From: Pyrrhosoma nymphula
Taxonomy: Eukaryota > Arthropoda > Insecta > Odonata > Coenagrionidae
Assembly (NCBI GenBank): GCA_963573305.1
Contig: OY754334.1
Span: 30,311,614 to 30,375,613 of the forward strand
DNA: 64,000 bases
Direction of reading: 5' to 3'
Shown here: one piece after another, positions 33,901 to 45,896 of the stretch
Position numbering within the stretch: position 1 is the stretch's first letter
Layout of the letters: each line of letters starts with the position of its first letter
Position numbers and translations under genes: made by a program
Notes under the pieces: generated by a model
What the model was told of the DNA's origin: nothing
The model's database searches: none
What the model saw: only the letters and a program-made list of their open reading frames with translations

Positions 33901-35400
33901 ATTCATTAGTGTTTCAAGAGATTAATTTTTTTTCTGTTGTGAACAAGTGCATACTCTGACATTAGGATTGGTGACTTGGTCTGCCTACAATCACATGGCA
34001 TATGTTGTCAGTGATCAAAATTGGGACTCATTTACTCAAAATATAACAAGATGTAGCTTACTGTGAAAACAATCAAGTTGCGTCATATTCCTACTCCTGA
34101 CAAATTTCAGTGAAAAAGCATCGGCGAGGGGAGAGCAAAGACTCTCTTGTTTCCGTTCATCTCCCATTGTGTGAGCTCAGTTGGAGCTTCCCATCACTGC
34201 GAGTGGTCTCTCCTCGGAGGCCAATTTTGGGAGTGAGTAAGGGACACCCAGTTTACTGTACAGAGCTGGTGCATCAGACTGCTCAAATAGTTTGTGAGCG
34301 AGGGATGCCTGTTCAACAGCAAGTACAGTTGTAGCAAAGCTTGGTGGTACACATGGAAGGGGTTCGCAAAGCACCAGGGGGGAGCATGTCTTATGCAATG
34401 CTGCCAATATACTTGAGAGGGCAGGAAAGTGCTGGCAGTGGGTTATGCAAAAAATTGTATAATCCAAACAAAGCTGGATGAACATACGCCGATAGTGCTA
34501 ACAGACTTATCCAAAAAGTCCATCTAAAAATTTTATTAAAAGCCGTGGAGAGCATTTTAGTCAATGCGAAAAACAGATTGAGTATTTTGAAGTTGATTAT
34601 ATAGGTTTATGATGCTGGAAACCTTGGTAGTCGAGTATGGAGACTCATTTACTCCCTCATGCTGAGCTAGTTTGTAGGCAGTGGGCCCTTCCACTGAAGA
34701 GGGTCTTCTGTGCAACTACCACCATGTTTGACTACCACTGTACTAGAACCCGTTTCAGCCCTTTGTGCATATTGGGGGTGAATTGGCTTCTGACTGCCAT
34801 CTTCTTGTTATGCATCCAAAATCCAAATGGCATACAATAGCTTGGCCCAGGAGTGACAAAACTGCCTCACTTTCACCGCTAGCGAGCAAGTCTAGTCACT
34901 TCTGTTGAGCTCAACTAATCAACTGAGTCGTGCTTTTTCTCTTGCCTTGGAACAGGTGTCAGGGGAACTTGTTTAGAGGCACTGAATTTTGCACTGGAAA
35001 ATGCACTCTTTAAGTGGAGCTTGAATTTGGGAAAGGGTTAAGATGGGCATGCCTGTTGCCCCATCAGTTTCCCTCTGGGACTGGTGTACACTTTGCTTTA
35101 CTAAAAATACTTCCAATGAGCAGTTAATTCTCAGTAAATATTTTGGGCTCATCAACTGGAAATTAGTGTGTGAAGCATTGAAGTGTTAATCGTTATGTCA
35201 CCAAGGAAATTATTCACAGCAACCAGTTTCATATTGGATTGGGCAGTCCATATCCAGAGATAGAGCAAATGACAATGCATTGATCCCTCCAACTAGTTAC
35301 TCTAAATTGATGCTTTCAAAATTAATCTTGGTGATAAATTGTGTGGTGAGGTAATTGATGGTATTGATTGGAAAATATTTTTTGCTGGGAGAATAATTAC
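27924..35400 (+). other. 7.5 kb without recognisable genes or repeats
   Basis: AT-rich, T-biased on the plus strand. A slightly GC-richer patch at 34100-34450 opens ORFs on both strands with no recognisable domain. I see no transposon ends, tandem repeats or exons. It could be a very long 3' UTR, an intron of an unseen transcript, or plain intergenic DNA. Confidence 0.45.
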
Positions 35401-35500
35401 ACATAAGTGCGATATTCCACAGAGGAAAAATCATTCGCATTGACTGGGATCCCGGTCAAGGCGAATGATTTTTCCTCTGGAATATCGCACTTAAGTGCAC
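35401..35500. repeat. 100-bp near-perfect palindrome from head-to-head SINE pieces
   Basis: The centre is ggGATCcc at 35447-35454. The arms (cataagtgcgatattcc, gaggaaaaatcattcgc, ttgactgggatcccggtcaa) match their inverse with only a few mismatches and a 2-base indel. The half-unit cccggtcaaggcgaatgatt plus tttcctc also occurs next to a tRNA-like B box at 48472-48500. The palindrome is therefore two SINE 3' parts joined at the B box in opposite orientation. Strong cruciform potential. Confidence 0.9.
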
Positions 35501-38419
35501 TTGCAGGTGACTACGTAAAGGTAACTACTGTGGCTAGTCTCAGTATCCTCAAAATTAGAATAATTACACGTTTGAGTATGTACTGGGACTGTACTGAATT
35601 GTCTCCATGTTAATCATTTTATCAGTGCAATATTTTTGTACACCCCCGAATGGATTGTGTAGTACCTGAGTGATATGTGTTTGTGTGTCAAGAATTATTG
35701 TGAAATGGCAGAGTATTCTTCTATGTGTAAACATATATATCTTGTTATTATTTTCTTTAGTTTATTTTTACTTTGGGGAAGAAATGGTAGTCTCAGACTA
35801 ATTTTCTGTGCTGCTCAACACTACCAGTTTTGTGATTCTTAACAGTTAATCTGTATTACCTATTTTTCATTTTTATTTTGAATGTATGGTATACTTAGGA
35901 TATCTTAATTATTTGTGTTACTGGCAATAATTTTTATAATTACATATTAGGAGCTATCATTTTTATTCTGAGAAAGTTAATATTTTTAAGATTATTGTGA
36001 GAGGAACAAAGAGTATTGATGAAAATTATTCATTAGATCTGAATTTATTAAGGTCCAAGAGCTCTGTAAACTCTATTTTTTACCTCATTCATATCATGCT
36101 TTAATTTTTCATGTGCATAAAAATTTTAATATGAAGTGTACAGTATAAAATTCAGGGGTCAGGGAGTCTTTTTAACTCCATCATGTGACAGTTCTGGTGT
36201 TGATGAGTTAAGTTCATTAAGGAATCAGTAATGCAGTCAATACATAATTATTTTCTCTGATTTTATGTTAGAGTGAAATATTTCATGTACATTAGGAGAG
36301 CATTCTGTGATAAGACCAATGTAGCTTTTATATTTCCTGTGACCTTGATGGACGAGTATTATTTGGGTAGAATCTGATGCATTTGTGTCAGTGAAAAGGG
36401 GATGTTGTTGCTAAAATCGTAAGGCTTTGATGGAATTTGCTGTTTTTCTCTTATTTTCTGCATCTCTCTCTTCTGGAATATGTACTTTAAAAGCATTTTC
36501 TGGAAAATCACTCCCGTTTGTACCTAGTGGTGTCCTAGAGGCAGAACTTTAATGCAAAAGAAAGTAATTTAAATAATCATGAATTTCGAAAAGGGCTCAT
36601 ATTGTAAATTTTTGAAGATGGACATTTACCCTCCTTTTTCATGTTTTCGTGTAGACAGATGTTTTATGAGTGAGAAGAGCTCATATCTGCTTTTCATATT
36701 GCTTTCAGCAGCAATTTCTGAAAAAAACTGCACTCTTATTTCAAATGGTTTGACAAAAAGTTTTTTTTCTTCCTGAAAATTTAAAAAAAATCTGAGATGA
36801 GCCCTTTGCGAAATTCATTATTCAATTCTAATCGAACATATTTGACTTCTTAATCTGTTGCCACCCAAGTGTCTTCTGAAGTGCTTTGTATATTTTACCA
36901 TGTAAATATATTTTTAAATCATACTTGTAGTCCTGGGAATACCAAAGACATACATAAGATTAAGTGCAATTTGTGATTGCAGTTCTCAAAATTGTAATAC
37001 TTAGGTGAAATGTGTTCAAATGAAATTCTCTTCATGGAAACTGACATGATACTTAAATCCCCTTTTCATGCGCATTTAAAAGGTTATAGTAATTTTCAAT
37101 TTTTTTAGTGTATGTGCTGGAATAATAATTTTTGCTTCAATGTTCAATTACATGTCAGGAATGGTTCTTTGGCGAACCTATTCTTGACTCCATAAAGAGA
37201 AATTGTTGCTGTTCACCATTTTTTGAAAGGTTTGCAAATATTATCTCCCACGTTGAATCTCGTTAATGCACATGGTTGTTAGAAATGTCAGTACTTTGCT
37301 GAAATTTGATACCTTGTGTGTCAGTCTTGAAAAAAGTGGAAGGAAAAACTGCAATTGAAAATTAGTTTAATTATGTTTCCTCATACTAAATCAGCAGTCG
37401 TGTGTGATGTATGATTTTCAGTATCTGTGTTAACTATACTATTTCGTGAGCAATTTCCCAATTCCTTGTCCAACTTATTCATATGGTTGCAATATATTTT
37501 TGTGTGTTGAGCAAGGCTAAAGAATTCATTTATTCACTACCAGCATAAGTGAAAGCTTTCCATTAAGCAAGAACATATATGTGTATATGTGCTTAAGTCT
37601 GCTTGCCGTGAAGTAATAGTTGAATTGAAATTACTCTTGGTTGTTTTATGCATCATTATATATTTTGTTTTTTAATCTAAAGAGTACATATATGTGATAT
37701 TTGTGGTGTAATTATCCAAACATTTTTGTGACTATGTTTAGCCTTTCTATATTGCTTTATACACAATGCCATAAATGCTTATGGAGCAAATAAATAATTT
37801 TTTAAAATAGTTCTATTCTTATTTTGTGTAAAAATGTTGCTATTTTCTGGGCTTGCATTTCACTGTAATTACTATAATCTGTTTATGTCATAATATGTTG
37901 ATTGTGTTTATCATTTGAGATCTCCAAAAAGATTCATTGATTTTATTTCCATTCAGGATATCTGTCCGTTTATCACAAGAACTGCAAAAATTGAATTTCC
38001 TAACCCCCTAAAACCTCAGATTGCACATGTCCCATTAGCATACAACATGTTTATGTTTAGCTTTTTATGTTTCAGATACTGAAATATGTGGATTTTGCCC
38101 GAAAGAAGAATTTTAATGATGAATTATTATTTATAGTTTAAAAAGTCATTCATGTCCCTTCGAGAACCCATGGTGTAAACGCAATAGCTTGTGGGAATGT
38201 CCTATTTCTGGGATGCTGTCGCACAAATTCAAGTGGGGTAACATGCATCATGTAAACTGACCTTAAGAATATGAGTGAGTCATTTTTAATGCATATTCGA
38301 GACTGGGCATGTGTTAAGATAGTCTACAGTAGAAAAAATGTTAATTTACATTGACAGGGTTAATGAGCTTGCCATAATTGTTAATGGGTATTTCACCACG
38401 TTAGAACTTGGTTGATTAC
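35501..38419. other. AT-rich, no gene recognised
   Basis: T-rich, with TGTANATA/T-type motifs (for example tgtaaatatat near 36900) and ATTTA elements. A candidate poly(A) signal lies near 37788 (gcaaataaataattttt). No exon or repeat with definable ends. Confidence 0.45.
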
Positions 38420-38462
38420 GACAGTTTCGCTGGTATTCCAACCAGGATCCTCCAGTCGAGTT
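38420..38462 (-). repeat. Second CTGGAGGA-hairpin-GCGAAAC motif
   Basis: On the minus strand: cgactggaggat, then cctgg, a loop of about 8 bases, ccag, cgaaactgtcg. The outer CGAC/GTCG also pair. Same plan as the motif at 20008-20050. Possibly a fragment of a Penelope-like or related retroelement end. Confidence 0.35.
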
Positions 38463-38931
38463 GCACCTAAGAGTCGCAACTTTAACATGGTAAATTTATG
38501 AAATATTTTTTTAGTTTCAAGTAATTCATAGCAATGATATAATTTTCATTTAATACGTATTATATCGAAAAAAAAAAAAAATTTAACATTCTAGAATACC
38601 AAAACATTTTTTAGAAATTTTTTCGTGAAGTTAATTAATTAGAAAAGTTCATTCTAATAGTTTTTTTATGATTTTTGTAATGGAGTTATGCTATTTGTCA
38701 AGATTGTGCATTTTATTTATTTTGAAATTTTTTAATCTAAAATTTATATGTAGAAGTTTTAGGAAGAACATACATTTTACATAACATTGGACCATCAACG
38801 AGCTTTCTCAAAACTATAGAGGTCTCTGATAATTAAAAACTTCTTTTTAGTCACCCTAGTGACAAATAAGTATATATATATTTTTTGTGTTCACGCTTGT
38901 GAAAGCTTCTGAGTTACATATATATATACAT

Positions 38932-39190
38932 ACAACGAAAGGTTCGCCAATAGGTCAAACAATAAAAAGTACAACAGAGGGCGGGGAAAGAAAAGTAAAA
39001 AAAAGAAGACTTACAGGGAACGTTTCGGGCATTTAAGCCCTTCCTCAGCTAGAGCAAGTCTTTTTCTCTAGCTGAGGAAGGGCTTACATGCCTGAAACGT
39101 TCCCTGTAAGTCTCTCTTTTTACTTTCTTTCCCCACCCCCTGTCAAGTGTATTTTTTATTGTTGTGGCCTATGGGCGAACCTTTCGTTGT
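38932..39190. repeat. Foldback element, 259 bp, flanked by TA microsatellites
   Basis: The ends acaacgaaaggttcgcc and ggcgaacctttcgttgt are perfect inverses. Inside, cttacagggaacgtttcggg, cccttcctcagctaga and their inverses form a nearly full-length stem with a loop near 39057-39068. Both sides are bordered by tatatata tracts (38868-38881, 38920-38930, 39203-39215), so it inserted in or bred a TA repeat. Each arm carries ctgaggaagggc...gcccgaaacg, the hairpin motif seen at 20008 and 38420. Confidence 0.85.
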
Positions 39191-40254
39191 TTGTGTGTGA
39201 GTATATATATATATTGCCTGTTGATATTGATATATGAAGATATTGATCGTTCGGAGTAGGCGATCCATCGCAAAACTATATAATGTTATATACTCTGATA
39301 GTAAAAGAGTTCATGCGATATGCAAATAATACCAAGAGATTTCGATATCGTGCAATATGTGCCATTCTATCACGTGATATTAAATATATATTATTAGTAT
39401 AATAGCACATTAAATATCGCGTGATATTAGCATCACATTACGTTTCATCACTTATTAAATGTCACATATTGTTCGGTATGGGTAGCATGCAATATTATGT
39501 ATGCATTGTAACATTATGTATATACTTTATGTGACATGCAATGTTACACACTTCATTATTGGGTGTATTATTGGCCATCTTTATGAATTTGCTATGGCGA
39601 AACACGCTTTCCTTGATGAAATGTGAAGATTATCATCAAAGTTTATTGCTAAAAAATAATTACTTAAAAACATTTTTTGATTAACTATGAGAAAAATCGT
39701 GGTAAATAAATAAAAAAAGTTTTAGAATTAGTTTTTTACTAGACCCCAAGCTCATTGAAACTCACAAATTTGTTCATGATTCCACATGATTCTTGCCGGG
39801 TCGATAAATTCTAGTGGGATTATAGTTAATGCTTTCGAATGAAGTCAACCATATCTGGAAATATGTATTGATATACATTATACTTAATGAAGGCGATGTA
39901 ATTCGCCAAAACGCGTGTTTTAATTTAGAAATTAAGTAGATAGTACTACATCCAAGAACCCTATATAAGGACATTTCTCTTGATGCGCTTTCGACCGTCT
40001 TTTGCTAACATTTGCTGTAGCAATTTAATAGGATTTCGGAGCTTGCTGATAGGTGGCACTGATGTGAAGCTCGAGGCATGTTTACGGTCAGTTTTGCATT
40101 GCTGGGAATAGAGATTGGTGTGTGCTTGTGCAGTTAAACGAGGATAATTTGCTTCAAAATGGGTTTGCGGAGTTGTTTTTTTGCCGGGATGCTCTACAGG
40201 ACACACGAATACAAATAGGAGGAACAAGGTTGTCGGCATAAAGAACAAAAGCTT
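39191..40254. other. AT-rich spacer
   Basis: Contains loosely repeated gtgatatta, atgcaatattatgta and acattatgtatatac words between 39300 and 39560, suggesting a decayed simple-sequence tract. No gene recognised. Confidence 0.4.
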
Positions 40255-40905
40255 GTTTTAGTATATGCATTCCTTCATTTGCTTCAGAGATAGATTGCAT
40301 TCAATGTTTACATTTCCTTGTGCCTCCAACATTGCGTACATTAAAGTGTGCCTCCCGTCCTTCGGCATTCCCAGTGTAAGCATTCCTTAATTTGCTGCAG
40401 AGAGAGACTGCGTGCAGTGTTTACATTTCATTGTGCCTCCAACATTGCGTTAATGAATGTGTGCCTCCATTGCTTTGGCATTTTCAGTGTATGCATTCCT
40501 TCATTTACTGCAGAGAGAGACTGCGTGCAGTGTTTACATTTCATTGTGCCTACAACATTGCGTTAATGAAAGCGTGCCTCCATTGCTTTGGCATTCCTTC
40601 ATTTGCTGCAGAGAGAGACCGCATTCAGTGTTTATATTTCCATGTGCCTCCAGAATTGCGTACATAAAAGTGTGCCTCCAATGCTTTGGCATTCCCAGGG
40701 TATGCATTCCTTCATTTACTGCAGAGAGAGACTGCGTGCAGTGTTTACATTTCATTGTGCCTCCAAAATTGCGTTAATTAATGTGTGCCTCCATTGCTTT
40801 GGCATTCTCAGTGTATTTATTCCTTCATTTACTGCAGAGAGAAACTGCATTGAGTGTTTATATTTCCGTATTCCTCCAACATTGCGTACATGAAAGTGTG
40901 CCTTA
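40255..40905. repeat. 113-bp minisatellite, ~6 units
   Basis: The anchor cattccttcatttgctgcag recurs at about 40268, 40381, 40494, 40592, 40705 and 40818: spacing 113 except one 98-bp unit that lacks 15 bases. Each unit continues gagagagactgc, gtgtttacattt, gtgcctccaacattgcgt, gtgtgcctcc and tgctttggcat. Because 113 is not divisible by three, each unit shifts frame, producing overlapping spurious ORFs of 70-106 codons. Confidence 0.93.
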
Positions 40906-42559
40906 TTATCTGCCTGCTGCCTATCTTTACTGTTTCTGTTATCGTGGCTACATTCATGTTGTTCAAATTGAGTGCTATTGAGGTATTCGTCTTAATTACC
41001 CAAAATCTTAGTTACTCAAAGGCTTCACGCAACCTTTGAATAGGACGGAGATTCAAGATAGGTACATGTTTCCTTACTACAATGAAACTTCAAAGGTAAA
41101 TTTTTCATTTTGAAGTGATAAATAACTTTGACAGGGTTCCCTGCTCATTATTTTTAACTAATATAGCAACTTTTTATCGTATTATATGATACAGAAAATT
41201 AAAATTAAAGTCCCTAGTGTCAGGGACTTTATTGAGCTAAAGTTGTGCATTTTCATTTGACCTTCATCTTCTAGAATTAATTTCATATTTGATTTGATAT
41301 TTTATCATACATTTTCATATATATACACTTTTATACAATCATTTCATATTTGATTGTTTGTTTATAACGGGTTCCAATTTGTTTTAAACATATATTAAAT
41401 GTTCATAGATTCTAGTGAAGTGACTGATACTTTTTTTTCAACGCCTAGAGTAGTATTTTGATCGCTTCCCCATAGAAGTAAGAGATCAGGCTAATGGAGC
41501 AAAGGGATTCACAATGAATAACTTGCTTTTTCAATGGTTAATTTATCAAAAGTCATGACTACTTTCGGCACAAATAACCTTGTGTTCATATCTGGCCGGC
41601 CGGAAGCATAATCTTGAGTACTCTTGGTACATACAACTGGATATTATGATGCCGTAACACGAAAATGAGCTTAATTACTCTTCTGAGTGTATACTTGTTC
41701 TTACAATATATATTTTAATTTTGTATTACGCCCTACAAATGGGAAGTGGTTTGGAATCATTGTGATTGTCATGGCATCAATAACATCAGCTGATTTCGCT
41801 AACGGCGTAATCGAAATACGTAAAATGACAAGTGAACTAGCTTTCAAATTATTTGCATTAATTATTATTTTAATGCACTGTTTGTGAATGTCTTACATCA
41901 TAAATTAGAAAATTTCGGGCGAAATATGGAATAAAAACCCACCGATCACATAACCTAATTCCGTAGGCCCTTAGCGTAAATGATTTCTGTTTCGCGATGT
42001 TCTGGAGAGTTTTCTATTCGATGGCTCTTTACCTTGAGTACATATAACTACTAGCAAATGCCTTAAAGTATTACTAGCAGTATTGCTCATCATACTTGCG
42101 TATAGGAAGAGAAATTGGAAACTTAAAAACACGTATAGTTGGGCAAGTATCCGTCTGCTACATGCCTCGCCCTCGACTGCAGCGCAGCCTGTGGCCAAAA
42201 GTGGAACTTCAATTCTTTCGCGGGTATTGGCAACAAATTCGAGATGGAAGATAGCCGTCCTTATATAGGGTTCTTGACTACATCTATAAATTGTTATTCA
42301 CCTTTCTGTTTTCGTTATTGGTTGTGGTTATATTCACTATGGTTATCTTAATGCATTTTTGTGCACCTTCATGCACCTTTTGTGCACCTGTGTTCATATT
42401 CCAGTATTTACTTTTAAAATAAGATACTACTTACCAATCATAAATATCGTGAGGTAGATCGATATTCAAACTCGCATTGCGTGCCCACATGCGAGTTTCC
42501 CTCCAAAATGTTTCTATACGGTCGATTCTAAGCCATGGCAAGGAGAAATAGGTAATCCG
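40906..42559. other. Spacer with a short perfect hairpin
   Basis: No gene recognised. At 41207-41230 aaagtccct and agggacttt flank a 6-base loop (9-bp stem) followed by tta. The short ORFs have no domain signal. Confidence 0.4.
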
Positions 42560-43110
42560 ATTACCTTAGGAAGACTGTGAGCAAATTTTACTTCGGTGAG
42601 GAAACTCCCGGAGCGGAGCAAGTACACGGCAAATTGCTCCGGCCCGGCCCGCTCGGACACTGCTCTGTCTGGCTCTGGCTTCCCTGGGTGTGGAAGTCCT
42701 TTCCCCGATGGCGATGATTTTTATGTGAATGCGAATGAACATCTTATGGTTCGTTCTAGGTGTCATGTAAGGTTTTGCCGCGATCAATATTTGTGTAATT
42801 TCGAGAGCCTCGTGTGCAAAAACTATAAGGATTACAGAATATCTAAAACTGATTGGATAGCCCGTTTCGTCGAATACCGGAAATGGTTTGTCATGAGCGG
42901 AGGGGGGGGGTTGAGAGGTGACGTCACAGCGGTGCGCGTGGGGGTCTAAATTTGGGCTTGTGTGGGCACGGCACGCGCTCAGTTCAGTTGTATCTCTGGA
43001 ACGAGTTGGTTGATTTAAGTGATCGAGGTGTCTGCGGAGAGCTAAGAACGTGAGTTTAGACGTTAATAACACAAGAAATATAAAACTAACATTGGAAAAC
43101 AGAAAATATT
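42560..43110. other. GC-richer segment with ORFs on both strands, unassigned
   Basis: Composition rises around 42600-42720 and 42890-42970 (ggtgacgtcacagcggtgcg contains a CRE-like tgacgtca). A 117-aa plus ORF and a 168-aa minus ORF overlap and show no domain. It could be a CpG-rich promoter or a repeat. I cannot decide between them. Confidence 0.3.
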
Positions 43111-43771
43111 AGTTACCATCGACCAATTGTTCATAGGTTAGCCATTTGTACAAATGATTTCGATGAATAAATGTTATGTGTAGCGTAATTTTCTTTCTTT
43201 CATTTCGACTTTCTTTCTGACAAACAAGAGAATATCCCAATAACGAGAGTAACGTATGTAATTTCGCATTCACGAAATAAAGATCCGACGGGAGTATCAA
43301 GAATACTTACTCCCTGTATTTTTTTTGGCTGGCGGGCGAGGAAAATTCATCGTCCGACTAACTCGGAAATTCCACTTAAAAACCTATGGAGAACGCATTA
43401 AACGCTGCAAAAGTTTCCTCTTGCAGTGGACGTTGAGACTTGCCACAACTCACCTATTTGTTTCGCGGCGCCGGAAAGGGGAAACACGACTGCCTACAAA
43501 GAGGCTGTAAGCACTGACTCGTAGGTTATCACCCCCTCTCAAAATGTACTCACATTTCAACATACTTAATTATTGAGTAGGTAATAACAGGTCAAAATAT
43601 AATCATCTCTTACCACAAAGCAGGAATGTGCCAAAAATGACACATTTGGCGTTAGAGGTAAATATGAAACTATAACAAAAAAAATAGCGGGTGTTGTTCA
43701 AACAATGTATGCAGGTGTTGTTCAAATAATGTACACAATACCAGAGAAACAGCGAACTCCGACGAAGAAGA

Positions 43772-45460
43772 AATGTCAATGCAGAAGAGTTTAAGAAAGT
43801 ATCTTAGAGGAAATCACAGTAAAAGTTATATTCAGTATGGGTTTTCGAAGACAAGATAAGGAAATTCAACTGTTCCATGATGTATCGTATGTGAAGAAAC
43901 ATTGACAAATGAAGTAATGAAGCCTCAATATTTGGAGGGAATACATCTGAATCTAAAGGATAAGCCAATGGAATACAAGCAACAACGGCTTCATTCAGCG
44001 TTGAAAATTGAACAGAAGGACATGCTAGCTTTTTTAAATGTTAGCTTTTAATGATTTTAATTAAGTTTTTGGGGAATTAGCGATAAATTAAATACTGCTC
44101 TCTCACTTTAAGACAACACTGTTTAGCGTCGAATCGATATACATTTTTCTGATATGAAAACTCAACTTATTTCTCGTTTGAAAAAAAATAGCTTTTTTTT
44201 TCTTTTAAATTTGGTGAAATATTTGGATGTTTCAAACTAATTCGGTTTAGTTGGTTATATTAGATATATTTGTGAAGATTGAATACTTGAAAACGTTTAA
44301 ATGATTAGTAAATTGCCAACTAAAACGACCAGTGAGGAAATATTCCGCGTCAATAATGATTCATTTTTAAATAATAGCCTGGAATGGAAATGGGTGGTTG
44401 GTCTTCGTCGGTGCTACTGCAATGATGGAATTGTGGTCTGGAGTCGCCGTAAGAATTCGCGAAGTTGCAATTGATGATTTTAAAGCCACACACTATGATC
44501 AATAGTGAACTACTCGCTGGTAAAGTAATGGCTCCTGAGTTGACTGCTGTGTTATCTACTTGTTCCAAAGTTGTGAACTTTTATCAAAGCCTATGTATTA
44601 AACAGAAGATTCTTCGCAGTTCTCTGAAATGGGATGGGCTCACATGTGACTGTTTTGCTATGCATACTGAAATGGGGTGGTTATAACGTGGAATAGTGTT
44701 ATCTCGTGTATTTCAACTTGTGTTAGAGGGGAAATTAAGAATTTTATGGGCATGAAGGAATCAAAATTACCTTATTTGTTTGATAGTATTAATTGTGTTT
44801 CGAAATTAGCATACTTGGAAGATATGTTTTCACTTTTAAATTAACTAAATTTGATACTGAAAGCCCCAAAAGCTTCAATGTTCCATCTGGAAACTACAAT
44901 AGAAACTTTCAAAAAGAAATTAACTGTCTGGAATAATAGGATAGATGAAAAAAATGTGTTATATGTTTCATTGTTTTCAAGAAATTCTAAATATAGGAAG
45001 GTGTAACATTAATATAATTGGAAAGCTGATTAAAAAAAGATTAAAAAACACATCAGGGTTCAAAAAATAGTCTCCGTCAGAAAAACATGCAAGAATAGGT
45101 TTTTTGGGCACTAGATCCATTTATTAATTCTGAATGTGTGAGGCAAATAAGTTATCGGCTCGAAACCCTAGGAAGCTAGCCTAATTGAGTTAGCAAGTGA
45201 TCCTACGTTGAAAGTGTTATTTAGTGTTTGACTTTAGAAAATTTCTGGCTTCAAGTTAGAAAGGAATATGGACAACTTAGTGAAAAAGCAATTGAGGAAC
45301 TTCTTTTGTTTCCATCTTGTAATTTTTGTGAAAAAGATTTCCCTGTAATGACAAGTGTTAGAGCAAAATTAAGAAGTTTATCTTCAATTTGAATCAACAC
45401 TTTGACTTGCTATTTATTATATTATGCCAGGAATTGATATGCTCATCATTGAAACACAAA
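43772..45460 (+). pseudogene. ZBED5/SCAND3-like hAT transposase pseudogene
   Basis: Pieces appear in the right order through shifting frames. An N-terminal MSMQKSLRKYLRG and YIQYGFSK come first, then a BED-like zinc finger remnant (CIVCEETLTNEVMKP, HLNLKDKPMEY). The middle block is CIKQKILRSSL to LLHTE-type text FAMHTEMGWL, stop, RGIVLSRVFQL. The C-terminal hAT dimerisation region is ENFWLQVRKEYGQLSEKAIE, LLLFPSCNFCEKDF, VRAKLRSLSSI. These match the human ZBED5/SCAND3 type of domesticated hAT proteins, but many stops and frameshifts show this copy is dead. Confidence 0.85.
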
Positions 45461-45584
45461 CTTAGGTTTGTCATTAATTCATGATTTTGCGATATTTATG
45501 GGACAGGAAATTTTTATATGCATTAGTACATAATTATCATATTTCATATTCATTCAATGAAGTTATTTTAATTGAACATAACTA

Positions 45585-45672
45585 TTCATAATGGTTAAAA
45601 ACACTTGGTAATCTTCCAAAGATTTATTTATTTCAGAGTGGAAGATTACCAAGTGTTTTTATTCATTATGAA
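45585..45672. repeat. Pre-miRNA-sized hairpin (34-bp stem, 20-base loop)
   Basis: The left arm ttcataatggttaaaaacac continues ttggtaatcttcca. The right arm starts tggaagattaccaagtgttt and closes attcattatgaa. 32 of 34 positions pair. The loop is aagatttatttatttcagag. The size fits a miRNA precursor, but its place inside a hAT element favours a transposon subterminal inverted repeat or a MITE-derived hairpin. Confidence 0.85.
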
Positions 45673-45896
45673 TATGGAGAACTTCCTCCATATCCAGCCT
45701 GAAACAGTTATATTTAACATAACTATTATTAAACTCATAAAAAACGAAGTAGTCATTCACGTATAACCTATGAACTTGCAAAAATTAATTTATACAGTGC
45801 GGAAAAAACAGCTTTCAATATAACTTGATGGGACTTTGATTTCCTGAGAAGGCGGAAAGTTGGAAGAAAGTGGAAAAAAAAAGTTAGGAACCACTG

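Larger units (their letters stand above)
43770..45896 (+). mobile_element. hAT element of ZBED5/SCAND3 type, decayed; left end not found
   Basis: The right terminus on the minus strand reads cagtggttcctaactttttt (45896 down), the classic end of Charlie/ZBED-type hAT elements. The inner part holds a transposase pseudogene. The matching left end is missing or too decayed to recognise near 43560-43770. A 34-bp-stem hairpin lies inside it at 45585-45672. Confidence 0.75.

Noticed and set aside
34110..34485. ORFs on both strands at the GC-richer patch
   Set aside because: No domain, no splice sites, mutually antisense.
40348..41039. Overlapping ORFs of 60-106 codons
   Set aside because: Frames opened by the 113-bp tandem repeat, not protein-coding.
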